Below, in pieces: positions 8,617 through 24,346 of a stretch of 64,000 bases of DNA. The notes under the pieces are model-generated. The model saw only the letters and a list, made by a program, of their open reading frames with translations, did no database searches and was not told where the DNA came from. The translations under genes and the position numbers were made by a program. Every line of letters begins with the position of its first letter. Positions within the stretch are counted from its first letter, which is position 1. This stretch comes from Deinococcus sonorensis KR-87 (GTDB lineage: Bacteria; Deinococcota; Deinococci; Deinococcales; Deinococcaceae), in the NCBI RefSeq assembly GCF_040256395.1, contig NZ_CP158300.1, positions 385,786-449,785 of the forward strand. Reading direction: 5' to 3'.

Positions 8617-11600
8617 TCAGTAGGTGAACGTGAGCGGGCGGCTGAAGTGAATCTGGGCGTCGGTGGCGCCGCTGGCCGTATTGCCGGTCTGCGGCAGGAT
8701 GATCGCGCCGCCGTAGTTGTCGCCGCCCAGAATGGCAGCGGACAGGCGGAGTGTCTGCCCGGTGCCGAGGGTCGCCTTGCTGATGCGGGCCTTCAGGAAG
8801 CGGGTTCCGTCCGCCGCGGCGCTGACCTTGAGCGCGCCCGGCTGCAGGACGGCCGTGGCGCCGCCCGCCTGAATCTGCCGCAGCTCCAGGGTGTTGCCCT
8901 GCTGCACGATCAGGAAGTTGGGCGCCACGCTTGCATCGAACTGCACGTTGCGCTTCCAGCTGTCGAGCTGCAGCAGGTCGCTGACCGGACCGGCCTGCTG
9001 GCCGCCCAGGAACGCCATCAGCGGGTTGCTGTCCTCAGCCTTGTACTGCAGCCCCAGGTAGATGTTGCTGGCATCCTGAGCCGAGCATAGGGTGGACAGG
9101 TGGTTGGCAGCCCCCCAGGGGTCGCCCTGGGTGGCGTCGGTGCTGCAGCCGGCCGCATCGAATTCGTTCAGGTTGGCCGAGTCGACGCTCAGGGCCGACT
9201 TCAGGGCGGGCAGGGCCGGGTTGGCGGGCGGCGGGGTGAGCGTGTCGGCGGTGGCGATCAGGGTGGACAGGCGGGGCACCGTGTAGCTGCCCGACACCGT
9301 CTCCAGCGGGGTGCTGCTGAAGGTGTCGACCTTGACCATCACCTTCCAGCTGCCGCCCGGGAGCGTCACCTGCTGGTCGGCCTCATTGGCGTTGAAGATC
9401 ACCAGCGTGTGCTTCCAGCTGTCGGCAGCGCGGGTGCCGTCCAGCACGAACCCGATGACGCCCTTGGCCGGGTTGAGGGTCAGCGGGCTGAAGGAGGCGG
9501 TCACGTCGTCGCGGGTGCTGTAGCGGAACGACGGGTGCGCCTGCCGCAGCCGGATGATGTTGCTGTAATAGCTGTTCACGTCCGCGAACTGGCCGGGGGC
9601 CAGACGGGTCCAGTCGAACTGGTTGACCGTGTCGCCGGAGTTGTAGGAGTTGCCGTCGCCCTGCTTGGTGCGCGCGAACTCCTCGCCGCCCGCCATGAAG
9701 GCCAGGCCCTGGGCCGTCTGAACCAGCGCGGCGGCCATCTTCTGCATCTGCTTGAGGGTGGCGGTGTCCTTGCCCTTGCTGGCGCCCAGCGTCAGCCGGT
9801 CCCACAGCAGGTAGTTGTCGTGGCTGGTGGCATAGTTGACGCTCTCGCCCGGCTCCTGCGCGAAGTCCGAGAGGCTGCCGGCCAGACCGGTCTGCACCGC
9901 CGGCGCGAGGTTGAAGGCCCCCTGGATGAAGCCCTGGGTGCCCACGTCAAACACGCCCCCGATGATGCCGTTGCGGAAGTTGTCGTTGAAGACGCCCACG
10001 TTCAGGCCCTTCTGGTCGCCCTTGCCGAAGTGGGTGGGGCCGCCGCCGGTCCACGGCTCGCCGTACATCACGACCTTCGGGTTGACCTTGCGCACCTCCT
10101 CGCTGATCTGCTTCACGTCCGCCGGGTACGCGGTGCCGAGCAGGTCGAAGCGGAAGCCCTGGATGTGGTACTCGCTCACCCAGTACTTCAGCGAGTCGGT
10201 GATGAACTTGCGGACCATCGGGCGTTCCGGCGCGATGACGTTGCCCACCCCGGTGTCGTTCAGGTACGCGCCGGAGTCGTCGGTGCGGTAGTAGTAGTAC
10301 GGCACCAGCTGGTCGAAGGGGGAGCGCTCGCCGGTGGATTTGGTGTGGTTGTACACCACGTCCATCACCACGTTCAGGCCGGCGTCCTGCAGGCCCTTCA
10401 CCATCGTCTTGAATTCGCGGATGGTGCCGGCCGGGTTGTTCGGCTGGGTGGAGTACTGTCCTTCCGGCACGTTGTACAGCACCGGGTCGTAGCCCCAGTT
10501 GTACGCGCCCTCGGTCTGGTTGCCGTAGTCGAACACCGGCATCAGCTGCACCGTGTTCACGCCCAGCTGCTTCAGGTGGTCCAGGCCGGTGGAGATGCTG
10601 GTGCCGGGCACGTGGGTGCCGGCCTGCACCATCCCGAGGTACTTGCCGCGCTTGTCCGCGTCCACGCCGGAGGAGGGCGAAACGGTGAAGTCGCGGACGT
10701 GCACCTCGTACACCGAGGCGTCGGTGGCCCGCTGCAGGGTGGTGGGCAGCGCCGGGCTCCAGCCGGTGGGGTTGGTGCCGCTCAGGTTCACCACCGCCGA
10801 CTTCATCTGATTGAGCGGCAGGTTCTCGAAGTAAGTGCTCGCTCCGTGTGAGTAGGGGTCGGCGGTGGTCTTGGTCACGCCGTAGTTGGTGGCTTGCAGC
10901 AGGTAGTAGGTGCCGTCCAGGTTGCCGGCGACGCTGCCGCTCCAGACACCCCGGTCGCCGCGCGTCAGGTCCAGGGTCTGGTACGGGGTGGGGTCGGCCG
11001 CCGCGTGGAACAGCTGCACCCGCACCGCCGACGACACCGGGCTCCACACCTTGAAGGTGGTCTGCCCGGCCGAGACGGTCGCCCCCAGATCGTCGCCGCT
11101 GTAGGTGTAGGCGTCGCCGGACAGCACGTCGCGCAGATACACCGTCAGCGCGCCGGTGATCCCGGTGCCGCTGACCGTGATGGCCTTGCTGGCGTCGGCG
11201 GGGTTCAGCGGCGCGGCGAGGGTCAGGGTGGCGGTGGTGCCCTTGACCGAGACGCTGCTGACCGTCTGGGCCGCGCCACCGATCTTCACACTCAGCTTAT
11301 CGGCGCTGAGGCCAGTGGGCGGGCTGGAGTACGTCACCTTGATCTGGGTGGGGCTGTCCATCACCGCGAACTTGCCGGAACTGGTCAGGTCAATCTTCTT
11401 GGGATCGGTGTAGAAGTCCTTCTGGCCGCTCACCACCCAGATCTCGCCCAGGCCGCTGGCGGGGATGTCCGCGAGGCGATCCTCGGAGATGTCCTTATCC
11501 TCCCAGTCGCCCTTGCGGATGATGAAGCCGCGCTGGGTGGCCGGGCTGTCCGAGCCAATGATGGCGATTTTGCCGTAGCTGTCGTCCTCGGTGAAGAGGG

Positions 11601-11859
11601 TGGCGCTCCCGTCCTGCGGCGGAATCCAGGACCAGACATTCCAGTTGTTGTAGTCGCCGTCGAAGCGGTGGTAGTGAACGATCAGCACGCTCTTGAGGTT
11701 CGGGTCCTCCAGCTTCTTCTGAAAGAACGCCAGGTCCTTGCCGGCCAGGTAGCTGGAGTAGCTTGGGGTGACGGGCGGCTTGACGACGGGGGGCTGGGCG
11801 ACGTTACAGGCGACCAGCCCCAGCATCACCGTACTGAGCAACAACGGACCTTTGAACAT
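8617..11859 (-). CDS. pulA: Type I pullulanase, secreted lipoprotein (GH13)
   Basis: A 1080-residue lipoprotein that debranches alpha-1,6 links in pullulan, starch or glycogen outside the cytoplasmic membrane. A short signal peptide ends in the lipobox LVAC (Cys18). Then come a CBM41/PUD starch-binding domain (about 35-130, LIVHYHRFDGDYNNW), a second beta domain, a CBM48 (about 260-350) and the GH13_14 barrel. The barrel has YNWGYDP, nucleophile Asp in GFRFDLLG (about 570), acid/base Glu in MYGEPWTGG (about 601) and ATSHDNY (about 680). The last 200 or so residues form a DOMON-like beta domain often seen at the C-terminus of amylolytic lipoproteins. The start at 11859 is set by AGGAGG; a longer frame to 11979 adds no signal. 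A LacI gene is divergent and an operator lies at the promoter. Confidence 0.95.
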   Translation of the reverse strand: MFKGPLLLSTVMLGLVACNVAQPPVVKPPVTPSYSSYLAGKDLAFFQKKLEDPNLKSVLIVHYHRFDGDYNNWNVWSWIPPQDGSATLFTEDDSYGKIAIIGSDSPATQRGFIIRKGDWEDKDISEDRLADIPASGLGEIWVVSGQKDFYTDPKKIDLTSSGKFAVMDSPTQIKVTYSSPPTGLSADKLSVKIGGAAQTVSSVSVKGTTATLTLAAPLNPADASKAITVSGTGITGALTVYLRDVLSGDAYTYSGDDLGATVSAGQTTFKVWSPVSSAVRVQLFHAAADPTPYQTLDLTRGDRGVWSGSVAGNLDGTYYLLQATNYGVTKTTADPYSHGASTYFENLPLNQMKSAVVNLSGTNPTGWSPALPTTLQRATDASVYEVHVRDFTVSPSSGVDADKRGKYLGMVQAGTHVPGTSISTGLDHLKQLGVNTVQLMPVFDYGNQTEGAYNWGYDPVLYNVPEGQYSTQPNNPAGTIREFKTMVKGLQDAGLNVVMDVVYNHTKSTGERSPFDQLVPYYYYRTDDSGAYLNDTGVGNVIAPERPMVRKFITDSLKYWVSEYHIQGFRFDLLGTAYPADVKQISEEVRKVNPKVVMYGEPWTGGGPTHFGKGDQKGLNVGVFNDNFRNGIIGGVFDVGTQGFIQGAFNLAPAVQTGLAGSLSDFAQEPGESVNYATSHDNYLLWDRLTLGASKGKDTATLKQMQKMAAALVQTAQGLAFMAGGEEFARTKQGDGNSYNSGDTVNQFDWTRLAPGQFADVNSYYSNIIRLRQAHPSFRYSTRDDVTASFSPLTLNPAKGVIGFVLDGTRAADSWKHTLVIFNANEADQQVTLPGGSWKVMVKVDTFSSTPLETVSGSYTVPRLSTLIATADTLTPPPANPALPALKSALSVDSANLNEFDAAGCSTDATQGDPWGAANHLSTLCSAQDASNIYLGLQYKAEDSNPLMAFLGGQQAGPVSDLLQLDSWKRNVQFDASVAPNFLIVQQGNTLELRQIQAGGATAVLQPGALKVSAAADGTRFLKARISKATLGTGQTLRLSAAILGGDNYGGAIILPQTGNTASGATDAQIHFSRPLTFTY

Positions 11860-11922
11860 GGAGCCTCCTGGGCAGGAACAGAAACGAAGCACCGTCAGAA
11901 GCGAGGCGGCTGCCCCGGTTCC

Positions 11923-11934
11923 GGAAACGATTCC
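11923..11934 (-). promoter_or_regulatory. LacI-type operator downstream of the pullulanase promoter
   Basis: GGAAACGATTCC is a 10/12 dyad with the central CG typical of LacI-family operators. It lies about 10-20 bases downstream of the expected transcription start, where a bound repressor would block elongation. Confidence 0.6.
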
Positions 11935-11950
11935 AAACGTGTTCCTGCCA

Positions 11951-11979
11951 ACTCTACTGAGCAGCGAAACCGAATTCAA
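11951..11979 (-). promoter_or_regulatory. Sigma-70 promoter of the pullulanase gene
   Basis: On the minus strand TTGAAT (11974-11979), a 17-nt spacer and TAGAGT (11951-11956). Confidence 0.7.
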
Positions 11980-12090
11980 GCGGTGGCGGATACGGTGCTT
12001 GCCGGCTTCCGTTCTGGAGACATGACGGCACTTTGACCAGCCTTATGGCGTGACCCCATCCCCTGTGGTCCTGCCTTCCGCTCCACCCCC

Positions 12091-12107
12091 TACGATGGAG
12101 CAGGATG
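12091..12107 (+). promoter_or_regulatory. Leaderless -10 of the LacI gene
   Basis: TACGAT at 12091-12096, eight bases, then ATG. The intervening GGAGCAGG could instead act as a Shine-Dalgarno if transcription starts further up. Confidence 0.45.
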
Positions 12108-13103
12108 AGCAAAGTCACGATCAAGGACGTGGCCCGGCACGCGGGCGTGCAGCCGAGCACCGTGTCACGGGCCATCAACAACCACCCGCACATCCGGGCC
12201 ACCACCAAGGCCCGGGTGCTGAGCAGCATTCAGGAACTCGGCTTCGTTCCGGACCGGGCCGCGCAGAGTTTCCGCACCGGCCGGACCCGCAGCATCAGCC
12301 TGCTGCTCCCGATCACCGGCACCGACTTCTACGACCGCCTGATCAACAGCATTGACGAGGCGCTCGAGGCGTACGAGTACGACGCCGGCATCTTTCCGCT
12401 GCTGTCCGAACGACGGCTGGCCCGCTATCAGAATCCGGCCGCTCTGCCCTACCACACCGACGGCCTGGTGTACGCCTCCCTGAACCCCGAACAGCTGTAC
12501 CACGACCCGCTGACCATCCAGGGACTGCCGGCGGTGGTGTTCGAGGTGCCGAGCTCCCGCTACGACCACGTGACAGTCAACAACGAACTGGGCGGCAGCC
12601 TGGCGGCGCGCCACCTGCAGCGCCGGCCGGCCACGACGTTCGTCATCAATGTGGAGGAACGCTTCAACACCCCGTTCGCCAGTGGGGTCTTCCGGGAGCG
12701 GGTCCGGGGGTTCCGGGCCGCGCAGCGGGACGCCGGGCTGGACCTCCCGGATACGCACATTTTCACCAGCGACTTCACTCCGGAACGCGCCCATCAGGCG
12801 GCACGCCGGGCACTGCAGCAGCGCACCGGCCCGGTGAACATCTTCGTGACCTGCGACGTGTTCGCCCGGGCCCTGCTGGAGGAGGTCCGGCTGGCTGGCC
12901 TGACCCCCGGCGACGACGTGCGGATCGTGGGCTTCGACGACGACCGGCAGGCCGAGGCGTCGGGGCTGACCACCCTGCACCAGCCGGTTGAGGAGATGGG
13001 CCGCACGCTGACCCGGCTGCTGATGGAGCGGATCGCCGACCCCAGCCTGCCGGTGCGGAGCGTGCAGTTCGACCCGGTGCTGAAGGTGCGCGGAACGGCC
13101 TGA
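12105..13103 (+). CDS. LacI family regulator, probable repressor of pullulanase
   Basis: A 332-residue LacI/GalR regulator. It has the helix-turn-helix TIKDVARHAGVQPSTVSRAI (residues 5-24), hinge AAQSFRTGRT, and an effector domain ending RIVGFDDDRQ and TTLHQPVEEMG. It is divergent from the pullulanase gene with about 245 bp between them, and a CG-centred dyad sits at that promoter. Control of the pullulanase by maltose or maltodextrin is therefore the simplest reading (inference). The effector-domain segment NVEERFNTPFASGVFRERV is similar to maltose-type repressors of Deinococcota only in layout, so the ligand cannot be named from sequence. Confidence 0.88.
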   Translation: MSKVTIKDVARHAGVQPSTVSRAINNHPHIRATTKARVLSSIQELGFVPDRAAQSFRTGRTRSISLLLPITGTDFYDRLINSIDEALEAYEYDAGIFPLLSERRLARYQNPAALPYHTDGLVYASLNPEQLYHDPLTIQGLPAVVFEVPSSRYDHVTVNNELGGSLAARHLQRRPATTFVINVEERFNTPFASGVFRERVRGFRAAQRDAGLDLPDTHIFTSDFTPERAHQAARRALQQRTGPVNIFVTCDVFARALLEEVRLAGLTPGDDVRIVGFDDDRQAEASGLTTLHQPVEEMGRTLTRLLMERIADPSLPVRSVQFDPVLKVRGTA

Positions 13104-13116
13104 GCCGCCGAACAGA

Positions 13117-13150
13117 AGAAGAGCACAGACCTGCGGGCCTGTGCTCTTCT
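13117..13150. terminator. Bidirectional terminator between the LacI gene and gltD
   Basis: AGAAGAGCACAG (13117-13128) pairs with CTGTGCTCTTCT (13139-13150) across a 10-nt loop. T-rich sequence follows on both sides, suiting the convergent genes. Confidence 0.85.
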
Positions 13151-13161
13151 CCTTCTGCCGT

Positions 13162-14628
<1,467 letters not shown>

Positions 14629-14644
14629 GGGTATGCTCCTGCGC

Positions 14645-19408
<4,764 letters not shown>

Positions 19409-19611
19409 GTGGCGCTCCGATCTCGCTTCCGCATCAAGCGTCTCTGAGCTGAACGATACATGCCCCTTTGCCCCCTTGCCGGAAGTTGTTTATGTGTTCC
19501 TGACACTAAAGGGGTACCGCCGCCAGATACCGTGCTTCATGAGACGGGCTGGGCTCGCTGGATCACGTGCTGGCGCGCATTCTTCCGGTGCGGATCTCGG
19601 CGACGCCAAAC

Positions 19612-19659
19612 GCGGCCAGAGCGGATGCCCCCAATCAGGGGACCTCTCGCTCCGGCCGC
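19612..19659 (-). terminator. Hairpin downstream of the hydrolase gene, possible terminator
   Basis: GCGGCC-A-GAGCG (19612-19623) pairs with CGCTC-C-GGCCGC (19648-19659), with an inner CCCC/GGGG pair. Only a weak T stretch (GTTTGG) follows on the minus strand. The rest of 19409-19611 holds the gltB leader with no clear signal. Confidence 0.4.
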
Positions 19660-19675
19660 TGTCGGGTGCCGGGTG

Positions 19676-21418
19676 TTACAGCGGCACCTGGGTGGCCTGT
19701 CCCGCCACGATGTACCACGTCACGAACAGCGAGGCCACGAAGGCGCCCGCATAGATGCGGCCGGTGTGCCGGGCGAAGTAGCTCATGAAGATGCCCAGCA
19801 GCGCCAGGATCGGCAGGAACTGGATGGCCACGATGACATTCAGCGGCTCACCGGCCGAGAACAGCGCGCCGCGGGCAAACAGGGTGCCGTACTCCACCAG
19901 CAGGAACAACAGGAATCCGCCGGCCATCAGCGCCACATTGACCAGCATGTTGTCGCGGCGGCTGCGGCGCATCTGACTGTGCAGCACGGTGGCGGCCATC
20001 AGGGTGTAGAGCGTGAACGGAATCAGGTAGCTCAGGAACATCCGGAACTGGCCGGTGTTCATCAGCTTCAGGCCCACGAACCAGAAGCGGTAATCCACCT
20101 TGAAGAAGAAGTCAGTGAGCGCCAGCGACAGGTAGCCCACCCCCACCGACGCCAGGGCCAGCAGGGCGGCCTTGCCCACCTCCGGCCCGGTGCGGTCTTC
20201 CGGCCCGCTCCGCCCGTCATCGGCCGCGCCGGAGGGCCGGGCCCGCGAGGTGGCGCGCCACACCAGGAACAGGATCAGGCTGATGACGGCGTTCAGGACG
20301 GCCCACAGCATGATCTCGTTGGTGATGGTCTGCGGCCACAGCCAGCCGGGCTTGATGATCCGGTCGGCGAGGTGGAAGAAAGGGAAGTAGGTGAACACCG
20401 GAATGGCCAGCATCAGCAGGGCGCCCACCCACCACGCGCCGCCCACCATGCCCCGCGGCTCGCCCGGCACGCGGTTCAGGCTGGCGAAGGTGCGGGTGTT
20501 GAGCAGCAGGCCGCCGGTCCCCAGCACCAGCAGCACGAAGCCGATCCAGCCGAGCGTGGTTCCGAATTCCTTCCAGGGCCAGATCTGGTTGCTGGCCGGG
20601 AGCGGCGTCCCGCCGGTCAGGGTCTGCTGGAACCAACGGACCGCGTCTCCGATGGCGGCGCGCGACAGGTGGTCGCCGGGGTGGGTGGTGGCTGGGGTGA
20701 ACAGCATCCGGGCGGTGCCGGCCGCCACGTCGCCGTACATCCGGCCCGGCGTGATGGTCTCGGTGGTGCCGAAGACCTTCTTCAGTTTGTCGCTGCCGGT
20801 CACGTCCTGGGCGCGCGCCACGTTCCACATCAGCACCGAGAACTCGTCGTACCGGCTGTACACCAGGCCCAGATTGCGCGGGGCGGTGGGGGTGCCTTCC
20901 GGCGCAAAGCCGGACCCAGTTGACGACCCTTCCAGCACCATGCTCCTGTACCCGTCCGGGAAGGCGGCAGCGGCGTTCAGGATGGTCCAGCCACCCATCG
21001 AGTGACCCTCCAGGCCGATGTTGTTCTTGTCCACCACGTCCAGGCTGCGCAGGTAGGCCAGCCCGGCCGGGCCGCCAAAGCCGTTGGCAAACGCGGGCGC
21101 GTCCGAGTAGCCGTGGCCCGCCTGATCCATTGAGAGCACCACGTAGCCGCGCCGGGCGAACTCGATGGCGAAATCCGTCTGCACCTCGCGCGAGTTGATG
21201 TAGCCGTGCACCGCCAGGATGCCGGGGGCCGGTTTGGCCGCCGTGACGCCTCTGGGGATGTACAGCAGCGCGCTCAGCTGGTTGCCGTTGGCGCCCATGA
21301 AGCGCACGTCGCGCACCGCAATCGTGCGTCCGGCGGTCTGGGTCAGCGAGGCGATCAGCCCGCCCACCAGCACCAGCAGCACGCCCAGCCAGAACAAACC
21401 TGCGGGTCTTCTCACCAT
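19676..21418 (-). CDS. Alpha/beta hydrolase with a C-terminal multi-spanning membrane domain
   Basis: A 580-residue chimeric protein. One N-terminal membrane span (about 7-28) is followed by an extracytoplasmic alpha/beta hydrolase domain of the BAAT/dienelactone-hydrolase kind. It has oxyanion segment GILAVHGYINSREV, nucleophile elbow GLEGHSMGGW, and a likely catalytic His in TTHPGDHLS. From about residue 290 to the end there are seven or eight hydrophobic segments. Such fusions are annotated as alpha/beta hydrolases without a known substrate; a lipid or ester at the membrane is plausible. AGGAGAAAG precedes the ATG. It is a single-gene unit with a near-consensus promoter containing dyads. 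Confidence 0.8.
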   Translation of the reverse strand: MVRRPAGLFWLGVLLVLVGGLIASLTQTAGRTIAVRDVRFMGANGNQLSALLYIPRGVTAAKPAPGILAVHGYINSREVQTDFAIEFARRGYVVLSMDQAGHGYSDAPAFANGFGGPAGLAYLRSLDVVDKNNIGLEGHSMGGWTILNAAAAFPDGYRSMVLEGSSTGSGFAPEGTPTAPRNLGLVYSRYDEFSVLMWNVARAQDVTGSDKLKKVFGTTETITPGRMYGDVAAGTARMLFTPATTHPGDHLSRAAIGDAVRWFQQTLTGGTPLPASNQIWPWKEFGTTLGWIGFVLLVLGTGGLLLNTRTFASLNRVPGEPRGMVGGAWWVGALLMLAIPVFTYFPFFHLADRIIKPGWLWPQTITNEIMLWAVLNAVISLILFLVWRATSRARPSGAADDGRSGPEDRTGPEVGKAALLALASVGVGYLSLALTDFFFKVDYRFWFVGLKLMNTGQFRMFLSYLIPFTLYTLMAATVLHSQMRRSRRDNMLVNVALMAGGFLLFLLVEYGTLFARGALFSAGEPLNVIVAIQFLPILALLGIFMSYFARHTGRIYAGAFVASLFVTWYIVAGQATQVPL

Positions 21419-21561
21419 GTACCGTTCTTTCTCCTGCGTCAGGCAGGTCCGCTGGAAGGCCTGGCGGCCGGGCGCAGCAGACCCGCGCAGGCCTGCGCCG
21501 CTGCCACGTCACCGGAGCCAGCCACGGCCGGAAACCCCTACGACTCCTTGTGTTCCAGCTG

Positions 21562-21611
21562 ATCTGACCATCTGTCGAACAGAATGTCAAGCCTTATGAA
21601 CATCTGTTCAT
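21562..21611 (-). promoter_or_regulatory. Hydrolase promoter with two operator-like dyads
   Basis: On the minus strand: perfect TTGACA (21585-21590), a 17-nt spacer and TCAGAT (21562-21567). The spacer contains the dyad TCTGT-CGA-ACAGA (21571-21583). A second dyad, ATGAACA-TC-TGTTCAT (21596-21611), lies just upstream of the -35. Both contain TGTTC-type half-sites typical of TetR-family operators. Confidence 0.6.
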
Positions 21612-21631
21612 GACACCCGGCGCACTAGCAC

Positions 21632-21660
21632 TGGACCGCCCCCGACACGGCTTGTAGTCT
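21632..21660 (+). promoter_or_regulatory. Probable promoter of the thiolase operon
   Basis: TGGACC (21632-21637), a 17-nt spacer and TAGTCT (21655-21660). Transcription would start near 21667. Confidence 0.45.
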
Positions 21661-21681
21661 GTACGGGATAGCCGGCCTTCA

Positions 21682-21725
21682 GCAGCGGACGACCGCCCCA
21701 AACGAACGTGGGGCGGTTCCGCTGC
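21682..21725 (+). promoter_or_regulatory. Large hairpin in the 5' leader of the thiolase mRNA
   Basis: GCAGCGGA (21682-21689), a two-base bulge and ACCGCCCCA (21692-21700) pair with TGGGGCGGT (21709-21717) and TCCGCTGC (21718-21725). This gives 17 bp in all with an 8-nt loop. It ends 13 nt before the AAAGGG ribosome binding site and has no T tract. Confidence 0.6.
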
Positions 21726-21747
21726 GGGCCGTACGAAAGGGACGTAT

Positions 21748-23010
<1,263 letters not shown>

Positions 23011-23021
23011 CTGGTTTCGCC

Positions 23022-24269
23022 GTGGATCCGCTGCGCGAGCTGCTGCGGGCGACCTTTCAGGCCGCCGTGCAGGCCAGCCAGCCGGACCGGGTGCTGGCGA
23101 ACCTGACGCTCCCGGAAGTGCGGGGCCGCACGGTGCTGGTCAGCGTGGGCAAGGCAGCGCCGGGCATGGCCGCCGCCGTGATGGGGCAGCTGCACGGCCC
23201 TGTCAGCGGCGTGGTGGTGGCGCCGCACGCCCAGGCCACCGGTTCGCTGCCGGGGCTGCACGTCCTCGGGGCAGGGCATCCGACGCCCGATGAGGGCAGC
23301 GTCCGGGCCGGCGCGGCGGTGCTGGACGCTGTGCGGGCACTCTCGCCGGACGACCTGCTGCTGTGCCTGATCTCCGGAGGGGCCTCGGCGCTGCTGTGTG
23401 CCCCGGCCGGCGTCACGCTGGACCAGAAGGCGGACCTGACCCGGCAGCTGCTCGCGTCCGGCGCAAGTATTCAGCAGATCAACGTGGTCCGCAAGCACCT
23501 CTCCCGCGTCAAGGGAGGGCAGCTGGCGCGGGCGGCGGCCCCAGCCCGTGTGGTCTCGCTGGTGCTGTCGGATGTGGTGGGCGACGATCTGTCGAGCATC
23601 GCCAGCGGCCCCACCGCGCCGGACCCCAGCAGCGACCGGGACGCCCTGGCAGTGCTGGAGGCCTTTGGGCTGCGGGCGCCGGAAGCCCGGGTCTGGCTGA
23701 CCGAGGGGGCGGCCGGGCTGCACCCCGACACGCCCAAGCCGGACGACCCTCTATTTGAGCGGGTCACGCACCGGATCGTGGGGCGAAACCGCACGGCGCT
23801 GGAGGCGGCCGCAGCCCACCTGCAGCAGGCCGGATGGCCGGCCCGCATCTGGCGGGACGACGTGACCGGTCCGGCCCGGGAGGCAGCCCGGCAGCACGCC
23901 CAGCTGGCGAGGGAACTGGACCCCGGCGAGGCGCTGCTGAGCGGCGGCGAAACCACCACCGTGGTGCGACCCGGCGCAGGGCGCGGCGGACGGAACCTGG
24001 AATTTCTGCTGGCACTGGCGCTGGAGGATACCGGGGTGTACGCGCTGGCCGCCGACTCGGACGGCCTTGACGGCAGCAGCGACGCGGCCGGAGCAATCCT
24101 GACCCCCGACACCCTGGCCCGCGCGGCGCGGCTGGGCCTGGACGCCCGCGCGTCTCTGGACGGCAGCGACGCGCACGGCTTCTTCGGGCGGCTGGGCGAC
24201 CTGATCCGCTGCGGCCCGACTGGCACCAACGTCAACGATGTGCGCTGCCTGCTGCGCGCGCCCAGCTGA
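23022..24269 (+). CDS. Glycerate 2-kinase (MOFRL family)
   Basis: A 415-residue glycerate kinase of the type II / MOFRL class, phosphorylating D-glycerate with ATP. The N-terminal GK domain contains VLVSVGKAAPGMAAAV and GGGASALL-like CLISGGASALLCAP. The C-terminal MOFRL domain contains LLSGGETTTVV, GRGGRNLEFLLALAL, AADSDGLDGSSDAAGA and the terminal GTNVNDV. Start is GTG 23022, 12 nt after the thiolase stop. With the thiolase it makes a small carbon-metabolism unit; I see no direct pathway link between the two. Confidence 0.92.
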   Translation: MDPLRELLRATFQAAVQASQPDRVLANLTLPEVRGRTVLVSVGKAAPGMAAAVMGQLHGPVSGVVVAPHAQATGSLPGLHVLGAGHPTPDEGSVRAGAAVLDAVRALSPDDLLLCLISGGASALLCAPAGVTLDQKADLTRQLLASGASIQQINVVRKHLSRVKGGQLARAAAPARVVSLVLSDVVGDDLSSIASGPTAPDPSSDRDALAVLEAFGLRAPEARVWLTEGAAGLHPDTPKPDDPLFERVTHRIVGRNRTALEAAAAHLQQAGWPARIWRDDVTGPAREAARQHAQLARELDPGEALLSGGETTTVVRPGAGRGGRNLEFLLALALEDTGVYALAADSDGLDGSSDAAGAILTPDTLARAARLGLDARASLDGSDAHGFFGRLGDLIRCGPTGTNVNDVRCLLRAPS

Positions 24270-24346
24270 CCCCTCCGGATGGTGGGGATGCCGGCCCCGC
24301 CGTTCGCCCGGCGCGGCGGCCCGGGGGCCCGGCGCATCCTGGGGAC

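Noticed and set aside
9100..10851. Long plus-strand open frame opposite the pullulanase gene
   Set aside because: Same low-information composition; pullulanase motifs are intact on the minus strand.
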